Under the pieces are notes generated by a model. The model worked only from the letters and a program-made list of their open reading frames with translations, was not told where the DNA came from and ran no database searches. A program made the position numbers and the translations under genes. Shown here in pieces: positions 44,312 through 53,455 of a stretch of DNA of 64,000 bases. Numbering within the stretch: the stretch's first letter is position 1; every line of letters starts with the position of its first letter. The DNA lies in assembly GCF_005670685.2 (NCBI RefSeq), contig NZ_CP062008.1, forward strand, positions 372,001 to 436,000. Direction: 5' to 3'. This stretch comes from Mycolicibacterium mucogenicum DSM 44124 (GTDB lineage Bacteria > Actinomycetota > Actinomycetes > Mycobacteriales > Mycobacteriaceae).

Positions 44312-44950
44312 ATGACCTCAACACTGAACCAACCGGATTACGCCTCGATCATCAATCGCCTGTTCGCCGATGCGCAGTTGGACGATCAACGGCGGCAAGG
44401 GCTTTCGCCGACCGACTACGAAATTGCAGAACGTGCCGACGTGTGCCAGGACTTCTACCTTTCGGTGGCTCCCGACTCGGGCCGACTGCTGTACAGCCTG
44501 GTCCGCGCAGTGAAGCCCTCGACCATCGTGGAGTACGGGATGTCGTATGGCATTTCCACCCTGCACCTCGCCGCGGCAGTCCGCGACAACGGTGTCGGGC
44601 GGATCATCACCACGGAGATGAGTTCGCAGAAGATATCGGCAGCCCGCGCGACGTTCGCCGAGGCGGGGGTTGCTGACTTGATCACGATTCTGGAAGGCGA
44701 CGCCCGCACGACCCTCGAGACCGTCACGGGCCCAGTGCAATTCGTGCTTCTCGACGGCTGGCCCGATCTGGACCTGCCGGTGTTGAAGATCCTGGAGCCG
44801 GTGTTGGCGCCCGGAGCACTGATCCTCGGCGACAACGTCAGGCTCGACCCGGATCACGTCTACCGCGACCACGTCAACGCGCCGGGGAGCGGCTACGTGA
44901 GCGTCCCGATTCCGCTCGACAAGGGCATGGAATTGACCGTCCGGGTTTAG
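44312..44950 (+). CDS. O-methyltransferase, class I SAM-dependent
   Basis: A 212-residue protein. SAM-binding region TIVEYGMSYGISTLHLAAAV and VLLDGWPDLDLPVLKILEPVLAPGALILGDNV (metal-binding Asp region) match the catechol-O-methyltransferase-like family 3. It likely methylates a small molecule. The TetR regulator and palindromic operator next to it imply induction by a ligand. Confidence 0.83.
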   Translation: MTSTLNQPDYASIINRLFADAQLDDQRRQGLSPTDYEIAERADVCQDFYLSVAPDSGRLLYSLVRAVKPSTIVEYGMSYGISTLHLAAAVRDNGVGRIITTEMSSQKISAARATFAEAGVADLITILEGDARTTLETVTGPVQFVLLDGWPDLDLPVLKILEPVLAPGALILGDNVRLDPDHVYRDHVNAPGSGYVSVPIPLDKGMELTVRV

Positions 44951-44956
44951 CCGGCC

Positions 44957-45514
44957 CTACAGCTCGCGGATCACCCGGGCCGGCGAGCCAACGGCCAGCA
45001 CACGTGGTGGCAGGTCGCGGGTGACCACCGAACCGGCACCCACGACCGTGTCCGCGCCGATGGTGACGCCCGGGCACACGATGACGCCGCCGCCGAGCCA
45101 CACGTTGTCGCCGATCGTGATCGGTTCGGCCGCCTCCCACTTGTCTCGGCGGACATCGGGATTCAGCGGGTGGGTGGCCGTCAGCAGCTGCACATTGGGC
45201 CCGATCTGCACATCGTCACCGATGCTGATCCGCGCGACGTCGAGAAGGATGAGTCCCCAGTTCGCGAAAGTGCGGGCGCCGATGGTGGTTTGGTAGCCGT
45301 AGTCGCACTGCAGCGGCGGACGGATTTCACTGTTCTCCCCGAAAGCGCCGAGGAGTTCGCGAAGTAGGCGGTTTCGCTGGTCGAGGTCGGTGGGGTCGAG
45401 CGCATTGATCCGGTGGGTGAGCTGTTGCGCTCGCTTCGACTCGCGGATCAGTTCGGGGTCGTCGGCAATGTAGAGGTCACCAGCGAGCATGCGGTCGCGC
45501 ATCGAACGAGCCAT
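44957..45514 (-). CDS. Maltose/galactoside O-acetyltransferase-like (LbH hexapeptide) protein
   Basis: A 185-residue left-handed beta-helix acetyltransferase of the NodL/LacA/Maa type: N-terminal MLAGDLYIADDPEL, PPLQCDYGYQTTIGARTFANWG, catalytic His in LLTATHPLNP, and hexapeptide repeats ITIGDNVWLGGGVIVCPGVTIG. It would transfer acetyl from acetyl-CoA to a sugar hydroxyl. Convergent with the O-methyltransferase (6 bp). Confidence 0.9.
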   Translation of the reverse strand: MARSMRDRMLAGDLYIADDPELIRESKRAQQLTHRINALDPTDLDQRNRLLRELLGAFGENSEIRPPLQCDYGYQTTIGARTFANWGLILLDVARISIGDDVQIGPNVQLLTATHPLNPDVRRDKWEAAEPITIGDNVWLGGGVIVCPGVTIGADTVVGAGSVVTRDLPPRVLAVGSPARVIREL

Positions 45515-45575
45515 ACCACCACGTTAGGTGCTCGGGGGCGGTGAACCTTTTCGATGCCCGATTCGTTCAATTGGT

Positions 45576-45824
45576 ATGAGCATCATCGACTTCCGCCGCC
45601 GGCGCCCCGTCGCGCCGACCTTCGTGGTGGTCGACCGCCTGCACGGCCGGCGTGCCGAAGAGGTACCCGGCGAGCAGATCGCCGCCACCGTGTCGTCGTG
45701 GCTGGCCGAACTGGGGGTGGAGAGCCCGCTCATCGATGCGCTGGAGTCGGCCGCCCAGAATCAGGACTGGCCGACCGTCTACGCCCTGGGGGAGCGGCTG
45801 TCGGTCGACGTCATGGTCGCGTAG
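45576..45824 (+). CDS. Small hypothetical protein
   Basis: An 82-residue protein: an N-terminal basic stretch (MSIIDFRRRRPVAPTFVVVD) and a helical C-terminal part (SSWLAELGVESPLIDALESA, DWPTVYALGERLSVDV). ATG 45576 is preferred over an upstream in-frame start inside the spacer. It is divergent from the acetyltransferase (61 bp). No domain recognised. Confidence 0.55.
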   Translation: MSIIDFRRRRPVAPTFVVVDRLHGRRAEEVPGEQIAATVSSWLAELGVESPLIDALESAAQNQDWPTVYALGERLSVDVMVA

Positions 45825-45846
45825 CCGAAATATTCAGTGCCGGTGG

Positions 45847-46392
45847 TCAGTCCAGCGCCAGCTTCGTCGGCGCGCCGTCCATGCTCGACAGGTTCTTCTG
45901 CTGCCAGTACTCGGCGACGCCCTCCGGCCCCTTCTTCTCGGCCCAGGTGTCGAGCAGGACGCGCTCGGACTCGACCGACATGAGCGGCACGCCGAAACCG
46001 CATGAGGTTTGGACGATGTCCACGTTCAGGTCGTAGATCTGACGGGCGCTGATGTGGGGCGGGAACTGGCCGTACAGCTCGTCCCAGTCCGCGTCGCCAG
46101 GCGCGACCTCGCGGGCGGTGCCGTACAGCCGCAGGATCATGGGCTCACGCTCGAACGAGCAGAACATCAACGTCATCCGCGGGTTGTCGAGCAGGTGCGC
46201 CGACGTCTCGTTGCCACTGCCGGTCAGGTTCAGCCAGGCCACCCGGTGCGGCCCGAGAACGCGAAGCGAGTCCAGGCCCTTGGGGGACAGGTTGACCCGG
46301 CCGTCGCGCGCCGCGGTCGCCACGAAGTAGATGCTCTGCGCGGCAATGAAGGTGCGAAAGCGGTCGTTGATCTCCGGGAACTGCTTGGCCAT
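45847..46392 (-). CDS. Pyridoxamine 5'-phosphate oxidase-fold (split barrel) protein
   Basis: A 181-residue flavin/F420-binding split-barrel protein: FIAAQSIYFVATAARDGRVN, NLSPKGLDSLRVLGPHRVAWLNLTGSGNETSAHL (substrate/cofactor strand) and MTLMFCSFEREPMILRLYG. It is similar to mycobacterial PNPOx-like reductases of unknown substrate. It is convergent with the small gene at 45576. Confidence 0.85.
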   Translation of the reverse strand: MAKQFPEINDRFRTFIAAQSIYFVATAARDGRVNLSPKGLDSLRVLGPHRVAWLNLTGSGNETSAHLLDNPRMTLMFCSFEREPMILRLYGTAREVAPGDADWDELYGQFPPHISARQIYDLNVDIVQTSCGFGVPLMSVESERVLLDTWAEKKGPEGVAEYWQQKNLSSMDGAPTKLALD

Positions 46393-46470
46393 GTGGGCAT
46401 GCTTGCACGGCGGGCAGGCCGGGGGCGAGCGAGTTTCAGATGCCGAGATGGCGTCGCGCGTACCTCGCGG

Positions 46471-47091
46471 CTACGGGGCTGTGTTGGCGGCTGCGTCGTG
46501 ATGCAGCTGGACTGCCGGTGCGACCCAGCGACGGAGGAAGGCGCGCAACTCCTCGCCGTGCCGCTCCGGGCCGCCGGGATCCAGGATGAACGACTGCAGC
46601 GTGCGCAGCATGAACTCGACAAGCTCGTCGAGTTGCCGCCCACTGAAACCGGCTGCGGGCCAATCGACTTGAAAGCGCTCGAGGATCGATCGACCGAATG
46701 AAATGGCCGTCTCAGAGGTGACGCCCGCGGCGAAGGCACTTGCCCTGCCGGGGTGCATGACCAAGCTCAGATAGCGATCGTTGGGGAGCTGTTCCAAGGT
46801 GTAGGCGATGCCTTCGATGACGGCCTCGGTGGGGTCGGTGATCGATTGCAGGTCGGCGGCCAAGCGGTCCAGGAAGCCTTCGACTGCCGACAGCGCGGTG
46901 CCCGCCATCAGCGCGTCGAGGGTGGGGAAGTAGCGATACACCGTCTGCCGGGTGATCCCGAGTTCAGTGGCCACATCGGACACGCTCACCGAACCCCGCG
47001 CGTCGATCGACGAGTGGGCCGCGCTGACAATGCGGCGTACCGCCTCCTCGTCGTCGACGGGGATGTCACCAGACCAGCCGTGTCTGCGCAT
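46471..47091 (-). CDS. TetR-family regulator of the Rieske oxygenase operon
   Basis: About 206 residues: RIVSAAHSSIDARGSVSVSD then VATELGITRQTVYRYFPTLD as the helix-turn-helix. The C-terminal domain includes FMLRTLQSFILDPGGPERHG. ATG 47091 follows directly on an in-frame GTG at 47094, and either may be used. It is divergent from the Rieske gene; the inverted repeat at 47141-47170 is a probable operator. Confidence 0.87.
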   Translation of the reverse strand: MRRHGWSGDIPVDDEEAVRRIVSAAHSSIDARGSVSVSDVATELGITRQTVYRYFPTLDALMAGTALSAVEGFLDRLAADLQSITDPTEAVIEGIAYTLEQLPNDRYLSLVMHPGRASAFAAGVTSETAISFGRSILERFQVDWPAAGFSGRQLDELVEFMLRTLQSFILDPGGPERHGEELRAFLRRWVAPAVQLHHDAAANTAP

Positions 47092-47140
47092 CACCGCATA
47101 CTTCCATCCCGCTGCGCTTCACTGAACGCCACCAACTCTT

Positions 47141-47170
47141 GACCATACAACCATCATCTGATGTATGGTC
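47141..47170. promoter_or_regulatory. Inverted repeat operator candidate for TetR/Rieske promoter
   Basis: GACCATACA (47141-47149) and TGTATGGTC (47162-47170) are perfect 9-bp arms with a 12-bp spacer, total 30 bp. They lie between the divergent tetR and Rieske genes, 32 bp before the Rieske ATG. The arm spacing of about two turns suits a TetR dimer. Confidence 0.75.
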
Positions 47171-47202
47171 CGGATATTCCCGAACGTGAAATGAGGTCAG
47201 CG

Positions 47203-48375
47203 ATGACGGCGATCGCCGAAGGGCCGGTCAGCAATCAAGACGAGGAACTGACGAGGCGCGCCTTGCGTCATGCGGTCGACAAGACGACGGACATGGCTGC
47301 TCGCGAACTGCGGGTGCCGTTGCACTACTACCGAGATCCGAAGATCACTGAGATCGAGGAATCGCAGGTGCTGCGCCGCGTGCCGCTGGCGATCGTGCCG
47401 TCGGCCCAGATTCCGAACGTCAACGACTATGTCGTGCGCTCGGTGTTGGGTGACTCGCTACTGGTGACCCGCGACCGTGCCGGCGCCAGTCACGTGTTCC
47501 TCAACTACTGCCGCCACCGCGGCGCGAAACCGGCGTGCGGAGCCGGTAACGCCGCCCGGTTCACCTGCCCGTACCACGCGTGGAGCTACAAGAACACCGG
47601 CGAACTGTTCACCGTCCCCGGCAAGGCGGGATTCGATTCCATGGACAAGGCCGACTACGGACTTGTTGAGCTGCCGAGCCAGGAGCGACATGGCTTCATC
47701 TGGGCCGTGCTGACTGCCGGCGCTGACATCGACGTCGATGGCCATCTCGGGTCCATCGGGCCGGAACTCGCGCTGATGAACTATGCCTCATACGGCTATC
47801 ACACGGAGAAGGAGTTCCAGTCCCAAGTGTCATGGAAGGGCGCCCTGGAAGCGTTCGCCGAGGGGTATCACTTCCCATTTGTCCACGGCGAGAGCGTGAT
47901 TGGGCAGAACACCCTGCCCAACACCGGGGTATACGACGAGTACGGCAAGCACCATCGCATCGGCTTTCCCTTCAACTGGGTCGCCAATCTCGCCGACGAC
48001 CCGTCCGGTTCCTGGGACCCGCACCAGAACATGGGTGTCATCTACTGGATTTATCCCAACCTGATCCTGGCGAACAGCCCGGTCGGCGTCGAGATCATCG
48101 ACATCCTGCCGGCGGGCGAACCGACCCGGTGCACGGTCCGGCACAGCTGGATGGGACGCGTGCCGGCCACCAATGATGAGATGCGTGCGGTCTACGACCA
48201 GGTGTACGACAACGTCCACGCCGCAGTCGTCGACGAGGACTTTGCCATGTTGCCCCAGTGCGGCGAAGGTGTCCGGCACGGCCAGCACGATCACATGATC
48301 ATCGGCCGCAACGAGATTGGCGTGCAACACATGATCAGGGTGTTCGCCGAGGAACTCGGTGTGGCGCTCGAATAA
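47203..48375 (+). CDS. Rieske [2Fe-2S] ring-hydroxylating oxygenase alpha subunit
   Basis: A 390-residue oxygenase. The Rieske cluster ligands are C103-R-H105-R-G and C122-P-Y-H125. The mononuclear iron region is EAFAEGYHFPFVHGES with two histidines. It belongs to the alpha-subunit family that hydroxylates aromatic or steroid-like compounds and needs a partner reductase, none of which is visible here. I choose ATG 47203, which has GAGG 6 bp upstream. The acyl-CoA dehydrogenase follows 74 bp downstream, suggesting a catabolic operon. Confidence 0.9.
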   Translation: MTAIAEGPVSNQDEELTRRALRHAVDKTTDMAARELRVPLHYYRDPKITEIEESQVLRRVPLAIVPSAQIPNVNDYVVRSVLGDSLLVTRDRAGASHVFLNYCRHRGAKPACGAGNAARFTCPYHAWSYKNTGELFTVPGKAGFDSMDKADYGLVELPSQERHGFIWAVLTAGADIDVDGHLGSIGPELALMNYASYGYHTEKEFQSQVSWKGALEAFAEGYHFPFVHGESVIGQNTLPNTGVYDEYGKHHRIGFPFNWVANLADDPSGSWDPHQNMGVIYWIYPNLILANSPVGVEIIDILPAGEPTRCTVRHSWMGRVPATNDEMRAVYDQVYDNVHAAVVDEDFAMLPQCGEGVRHGQHDHMIIGRNEIGVQHMIRVFAEELGVALE

Positions 48376-48449
48376 GGACGCGCAATTCGCCGTCCCGGGA
48401 GCGTCCGGGCGCTAGATTCGGTGCCACACCCGGACCGAAGAAGGTACCC

Positions 48450-50183
48450 ATGCCGAACTCTAGCGGCCTGTTGCTCAACCCGAACGACTTCGACCCCCAG
48501 CAATTCGATCCGGAGACGCGGCGTCAGCTGCGCGCGCTGATCGAGTGGTTCGAGGACCGCGGCAAGGTGCGGTTGCTGCAGGACGATCTGAACGCCACCT
48601 GGGTCGCCGACTTTCTCGATTTCATCAAGCGGGAGCGCGTTTTCGCGACGTTCCTGACGCCGTCGGAGTTCGCCGACGGCGATTCGAACAAGCGCTGGGA
48701 CACTTCACGCAATGCCGTGCTGAGCGAGATCCTCGGGTTCTACGGCCTCGCGTACTGGTACGCGGAGCAGGTCACCATCCTCGGCCTCGGGCCCATCTGG
48801 CAGAGCAACAACATCAAGGCCAAGGAGCGGGCCGCCGCCCAACTCGAGGCGGGTGGCGTCATGGCGTTCGCGCTGTCCGAACGCGAGCACGGCGCCGACA
48901 TCTACAACACCGACATGCTGCTGACGCCGACGTCCGACGAGGGCGTCGTGTTCCGGGCCTCGGGGACGAAGTACTACATCGGCAACGGCAACGTGGCGGG
49001 CATGGTGTCGGTGTTCTCGCGCCGCACCGATGTCGACGGACCCGACGGCTACGTGTGGTTCGTCGCGGACAGTGGCCATGAGAACTACGAACTGATCGAC
49101 AACGTCGTGCACGGCCAGATGTTCGTCAGCACGTTCCGGCTCGACGACTATCCGGTGCACGAGGAGGACATCCTATGCACCGGTCCGGAGGCGTTCTCGG
49201 CGGCGCTCAACACCGTCAACGTCGGCAAGTTCAATCTGTGCAGTGGCTCGATCGGCATGTGCGAGCACGCCTTCTACGAGGCGATCACGCACGCCAACAA
49301 CCGGATCCTCTACGGCAACCCGGTGACCGACTTCCCGCACGTGCGTGCGTCATTCGTCGACGTCTATGCCCGGTTGATCGCGATGAAGCTGTTCAGCGAC
49401 CGCGCCATCGACTACTTCCGCAGCGCCGGCCTCGATGACCGCCGGTACCTGCTGTTCAACCCCGTCACCAAGTCGAAGGTCACGTCCGAGGGTGAGCGGG
49501 TCATCACCTTGCTGTGGGATGTGCTGGCCGCCAAGGGATTCGAGAAGAACACCTACTTCAACGAGGTCAACCGCCTCATCGGTGCGCTGCCCCGGCTCGA
49601 GGGCACGGTGCACGTCAACGTCGCGCAGATCCTGAAGTTCATGCCCAACTACATGTTCAACCCGGCGAGCTACCCGGAGATCGGCACCCGCGACGACGCG
49701 GCCGACGACGTGTTCTTCTGGGCACAGGGGCCCGCACGCGGCGCGTCCAAGGTGCAGTTCGCGGACTGGGCCCCGGTGTACGAGCGGAACCTCACGGTGC
49801 CGAACGTGGCCCGCTTCTATGAGCAGGTGCAGGCCTTCAAGGACCTGCTTCTGACCGCGGCACCCGACGCCGATCAGCAGCGCGACCTCGACTTCGTCCT
49901 CGTCGTCGGGCACTTGTTCACGCTCGTCGTCTACGGGCAGTTGATTCTCGAGCAGGCCGAACTCACCGGGCTCGACCCCGACCTGCTGGATCAGATCTTC
50001 GACTTCCAGATCCGTGACTTCTCGTCGTATGCGGTTGCGCTGCACGGCAAGCCGAGTTCGACGTTGGCGCAACAGGAGTGGGCCTTGTCGGCGATCCGCA
50101 AGCCCGTCGTCGATGCGGCCCGTTTTGATCGGGTCTGGGACCAGGTGGCGGCGTACGACGGTGCGTACGAGATGCGGCCCTAG
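48450..50183 (+). CDS. Acyl-CoA dehydrogenase family protein
   Basis: A 577-residue flavoprotein of the acyl-CoA dehydrogenase fold, longer than the usual ~380 residues. FAD-region landmarks are MAFALSEREHGADIYNTDML and FRASGTKYYIGNGNVAGMVSVF; the helical C-terminal domain includes HAFYEAITHANNRILYGNPV. ATG 48450 is chosen because longer frames run through the Rieske gene. It is cotranscribed with the Rieske oxygenase. The stop overlaps the convergent next gene by four bases. Substrate unknown. Confidence 0.87.
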   Translation: MPNSSGLLLNPNDFDPQQFDPETRRQLRALIEWFEDRGKVRLLQDDLNATWVADFLDFIKRERVFATFLTPSEFADGDSNKRWDTSRNAVLSEILGFYGLAYWYAEQVTILGLGPIWQSNNIKAKERAAAQLEAGGVMAFALSEREHGADIYNTDMLLTPTSDEGVVFRASGTKYYIGNGNVAGMVSVFSRRTDVDGPDGYVWFVADSGHENYELIDNVVHGQMFVSTFRLDDYPVHEEDILCTGPEAFSAALNTVNVGKFNLCSGSIGMCEHAFYEAITHANNRILYGNPVTDFPHVRASFVDVYARLIAMKLFSDRAIDYFRSAGLDDRRYLLFNPVTKSKVTSEGERVITLLWDVLAAKGFEKNTYFNEVNRLIGALPRLEGTVHVNVAQILKFMPNYMFNPASYPEIGTRDDAADDVFFWAQGPARGASKVQFADWAPVYERNLTVPNVARFYEQVQAFKDLLLTAAPDADQQRDLDFVLVVGHLFTLVVYGQLILEQAELTGLDPDLLDQIFDFQIRDFSSYAVALHGKPSSTLAQQEWALSAIRKPVVDAARFDRVWDQVAAYDGAYEMRP

Positions 50184-51649
50184 AGGGGACGGAACACCGG
50201 CAGTGCCCGGTACCGCACGGTGAAGCTGGCCTCGCTCAGCGCTTCTCCCACCTCGCCGTCGTGGGCGACGGGCGTCGGCCCGTCGACGGCGACGAACCGG
50301 AACTCCGGCACCTGCAGCTCGTGATAGAGCGGGCTGCGTTCGAGTCGGCCCAATAGGACGGCCGTCGCGATGCGCAGCCGGCTGAACCGTCGCCCGGTTT
50401 CGAGGATGCGGACGTCGATCAGGCCGTCGTCGAGGCGCGGCCGCACCGACGGGGCGAACCCCGACGGGAAGTACGTCGAGTTACCTAGGAAGAAGAGCTC
50501 GGTCTCAAGTGTCTTGTCGTCGTAGCTGATTCGCACCGGCGCTTCCTTGCGCAGCGTCAGATACAGCGCGTACAGCCCGGCCAGCGGTTTGCCCATCCTG
50601 CGCTCGAGCTTCTCGCGCGTTCGCACGTAGTTGGGGTAGGCGCCGATGCTGGCGGTGTTGATCACCATCTGTTTCTCGTTGAGGCACACCACATCTACGT
50701 AGGCAGCGGAACCTCTGGCGATCGCCTCGGCGGTCCGCGCCACCGAATCGCAGCCGATGTCCTTGGCGAAGTGGTTGAACGTGCCGCCGGGGAACACCGC
50801 GAGCGGAACACCCTTCTCGACGGCGATGCCCGCTGCGCAGGCCACCGTCCCGTCGCCGCCACCGACGGCGAGCACCTCGGCGCGTTCGGCTGTCTCCCGC
50901 AGCACCGTCTCGATGTCGTCGTCCTTTTGGAGCTCCACGATTTCCATGCGCGGCAAGGCTTTCCGGGCCTCTTCGATGACCCTCTTGCCCGTCCCGTCAC
51001 CGGAGGCCGGATTGATCACGAGGGCCACGCCTTCGCCCTCCGGTCGGGGCTCGGTGCGGAACCGCAACGGATCCGACGTCGGCAGGGTGGTGGCCGGGAT
51101 GGTCGGGACGATGCGGGCGCCCAGGACCGCGATCGCGGCGCCGATGCCGAAGCCGGCGAACACGTCACCGGGATAGTGCGCGCCGGTGGCCACCCGCGAC
51201 AGTCCGACCAGACCGGCGAGGAGTGCCAGCGGTAGACCGGCCGGCGCGGATTCGAGGCCGACACCCACTGCGAAGGCGGCGGCGCTCGCGGAGTGTCCGG
51301 ATGGCATCGAGTGCGACGTCGGCATGCGTCGGCTGCGGCGCAGGATCGGGATACGGGTGTGGTCCGGCCGCGGCCGCCGCCAGATTCGTTTGGCCAGCTG
51401 GTTGGTGACCAAGCTGGTCACCGCGAGGCTGACGACGCCGCGTGCCGCGCCGCGCCGCACCGACTGGCTGCCGAAGACGCCCAGCCCAGCGGCGATGGCG
51501 AACCAGAGCTTGGAATGGTCGGCGGCCCTGGTCAGGCGGGGCATCGTGGAGTCCAGAAGTGGGCTCGGCGACTCGGCTACTGCTTCGAACACCTCACGGT
51601 CCAGACTGCCCAGGCCCTTGCCGATCGCGCGCACATCCATGAGGCCCAA
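50180..51649 (-). CDS. Bifunctional PAP2 phosphatase / diacylglycerol kinase-like protein
   Basis: A 489-residue fusion. Residues ~1-190 are a PAP2 membrane phosphatase with KRIWRRPRPDH, SMPSGHS and SRVATGAHYPGDVFAG. Residues ~210-489 are a DagK/sphingosine-kinase-like domain with ALVINPASGDGTGKR, AVGGGDGTVACAAG and FPGGTFNHFAKDIG. One enzyme could therefore dephosphorylate and phosphorylate lipids. Start ATG 51649, with ATG 51640 as the alternative. It is convergent with the acyl-CoA dehydrogenase. The region 51650-51946 upstream has no gene and a GTTGTCC/GGACAAC repeat near 51729-51748. Confidence 0.88.
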   Translation of the reverse strand: MGLMDVRAIGKGLGSLDREVFEAVAESPSPLLDSTMPRLTRAADHSKLWFAIAAGLGVFGSQSVRRGAARGVVSLAVTSLVTNQLAKRIWRRPRPDHTRIPILRRSRRMPTSHSMPSGHSASAAAFAVGVGLESAPAGLPLALLAGLVGLSRVATGAHYPGDVFAGFGIGAAIAVLGARIVPTIPATTLPTSDPLRFRTEPRPEGEGVALVINPASGDGTGKRVIEEARKALPRMEIVELQKDDDIETVLRETAERAEVLAVGGGDGTVACAAGIAVEKGVPLAVFPGGTFNHFAKDIGCDSVARTAEAIARGSAAYVDVVCLNEKQMVINTASIGAYPNYVRTREKLERRMGKPLAGLYALYLTLRKEAPVRISYDDKTLETELFFLGNSTYFPSGFAPSVRPRLDDGLIDVRILETGRRFSRLRIATAVLLGRLERSPLYHELQVPEFRFVAVDGPTPVAHDGEVGEALSEASFTVRYRALPVFRPL

Positions 51650-51946
51650 AGTATCCGCTGTGGCGGAAATTCAACCTTCGTGGCGCCGATGGCCTCTCTT
51701 TATCTGGCGTGTGGCCGTCGGCCCGTTGGTTGTCCGCCCCGGGACAACGCGGTGACCTCACGGACTGAATGCTCAACAGGTCCGCTTACGGATCAGACAA
51801 TTTGCCGTCGGCGTGGCGGGCCTGAGGCCTTGGGTCACCCTTGTATCGTCCGCAGGCGCCAGTAAAAGTGCAGATCAGCACCGGAATGACACTCGTTGGA
51901 AGTACGCTTTTCGCACGCGTGGTGGTTCGCTTGAGAAAGGCAAATC

Positions 51947-52663
51947 ATGATTGCTAGGTCGGTCTTAACGGCAGTATTTGTGGCGATGCTGGTAGTCAGC
52001 AGCGGCGTGTGCGGTATTGCCCATTCCGAGGTCTGCATCAAGAAGCTGGGCGGCGATGTCAGTTGGTGTCCATCCTCGGGCTCGGTCACCAACCTCAATG
52101 ACAAATGGGTGGTCGCGCTGACCCCGATCGGTTTGACCCCCCAACCAACGCAAGGGGATTCAGGACAATCCCTGGTGGGCAACGTGATCAGCGGCCGGTC
52201 CAACGGACGGGCGCTGCTGGAGGCGCCTGGCGGTTCGGCCACCGTCTACGGCCCGACCCGCGTGGACTATGACGGCTGGTGGACGGTCGCGCTACAAGCT
52301 GGGACGGCGTTGTGCAACGCGTCAAAACTGTGCAGCTTTCTTCAGGCCGCTCTCGATGTCTTCATCACCTGCATTGAGGGCGCAGCTCAGACGCTCTACA
52401 CGACGACCGCGGCGATGCCCACGCCGTCGGAAATCGAGTCATACGTAGAGACGGCTAGTGCCTGCATCGCCACGGTCAAGGCGATGAACGCAAAGTGGCG
52501 GGCACTGGAGAACAAGCGGCTGCTGACTGACGCGGAGGCTACGTCAGCCTCGGAGGAACTGCTGAAGAAGCTGTCCACGGACTCCGGCATCGAGCGAATG
52601 CCCAAACCTACCTCTATCGCGGAGGAATTGGCTCAGGTCTTGGCCAAGGTTGGCAAGAGGTAG
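51947..52663 (+). CDS. Exported protein of unknown function
   Basis: A 238-residue protein with signal peptide (SVLTAVFVAMLVVSSGVCGI, cleavage near AHS). Cysteines occur in pairs (EVCIKK ... SWCPSS; TALCNASKLCSF; FITCIEG; SACIATV), suggesting disulfides. The C-terminal half is helical (ALENKRLLTDAEATSASEELLKKL). A GAAAGG ribosome site precedes the ATG. Codon use is less GC-biased than neighbours. No family recognised, so it may be lineage-specific. Confidence 0.7.
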   Translation: MIARSVLTAVFVAMLVVSSGVCGIAHSEVCIKKLGGDVSWCPSSGSVTNLNDKWVVALTPIGLTPQPTQGDSGQSLVGNVISGRSNGRALLEAPGGSATVYGPTRVDYDGWWTVALQAGTALCNASKLCSFLQAALDVFITCIEGAAQTLYTTTAAMPTPSEIESYVETASACIATVKAMNAKWRALENKRLLTDAEATSASEELLKKLSTDSGIERMPKPTSIAEELAQVLAKVGKR

Positions 52664-52680
52664 TAAGCGGTGTTGACCAC

Positions 52681-52717
52681 CGCCGAGCGATCGCATGGGA
52701 GCTTCACCTGCTCGGCG
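52681..52717. terminator. Stem-loop after the exported protein gene
   Basis: CGCCGAGC (52681-52688) and GCTCGGCG (52710-52717) pair across a 21-base loop, 18 bp after the stop at 52663 and before the tRNA gene. Possible terminator. Confidence 0.45.
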
Positions 52718-52762
52718 CTAGTCCGCATAACGCTGCGAGAGTTTGGTGCCGCCCTGGTCGCG

Positions 52763-52836
52763 TGGAGCCGATGACGGGAATCGAACCCGCGTATTCAGCT
52801 TGGGAAGCTGATGTTCTGCCATTGAACTACATCGGC
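52763..52836 (-). tRNA. tRNA-Gly, anticodon CCC
   Basis: On the minus strand the sequence folds as a complete cloverleaf: 7-bp acceptor GCCGATG/CATCGGC, a D arm, an anticodon stem TCAGC/GCTGA with loop TTCCCAA (anticodon CCC, reading GGG), a T arm GCGGG/CCCGT with TTCGATT, discriminator T, and an encoded CCA. It sits beside dcd, as glyU does in M. tuberculosis. Confidence 0.95.
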
Positions 52837-52881
52837 ATGGTGCCGCTGCAGGATATCAACCCGGGCCGATAGGCTCCCCAC

Positions 52882-53451
52882 GTGCTCCTCTCAGATCGCG
52901 ATCTTCGGGCTGAAATCGCTGCTGGACGTCTCGGCATCGACCCGTTCGATGACGCCATGGTGCAGCCCTCCAGCGTCGACGTCCGGCTGGACAGCCTGTT
53001 CCGGGTTTTCAACAACACCCGCTACACGCACATCGACCCCGCGCAGCAGCAGGACGAGCTGACCACCCTGGTCGAGCCCGCCGAAGGCGAACCCTTCGTT
53101 CTGCACCCCGGCGAGTTCGTGCTGGGCTCGACACTCGAAACCTGCACGCTCCCACACGATCTGGCAGGTCGCCTCGAAGGAAAGAGCTCACTGGGCCGGC
53201 TCGGCCTGCTGACGCACTCGACCGCGGGCTTCATCGACCCCGGCTTCTCCGGGCACATCACGCTGGAGCTGTCGAACGTCGCCAACCTGCCGATCACCCT
53301 GTGGCCCGGCATGAAGATCGGCCAGCTCTGCCTGCTCCGCCTGACCAGCCCCGCCGAGCACCCCTACGGCAGCGACAAGGTCGGCTCCAAATACCAGGGT
53401 CAGCGCGGTCCGACGCCTTCTCGGTCGTACCTGAACTTCGTCAAGCCCTAG
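52882..53451 (+). CDS. dcd: dCTP deaminase (dUMP-forming type)
   Basis: A 189-residue trimeric dUTPase-fold enzyme. Signature segments are [44 protein letters not shown] (active-site Ser, Arg and Glu) and [12 protein letters not shown]. Mycobacterial Dcd is bifunctional, turning dCTP into dUMP. GTG start at 52882, just after the tRNA-Gly gene on the other strand. Rv0321-like. Confidence 0.95.
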   Translation: MLLSDRDLRAEIAAGRLGIDPFDDAMVQPSSVDVRLDSLFRVFNNTRYTHIDPAQQQDELTTLVEPAEGEPFVLHPGEFVLGSTLETCTLPHDLAGRLEGKSSLGRLGLLTHSTAGFIDPGFSGHITLELSNVANLPITLWPGMKIGQLCLLRLTSPAEHPYGSDKVGSKYQGQRGPTPSRSYLNFVKP

Positions 53452-53455
53452 CCCC

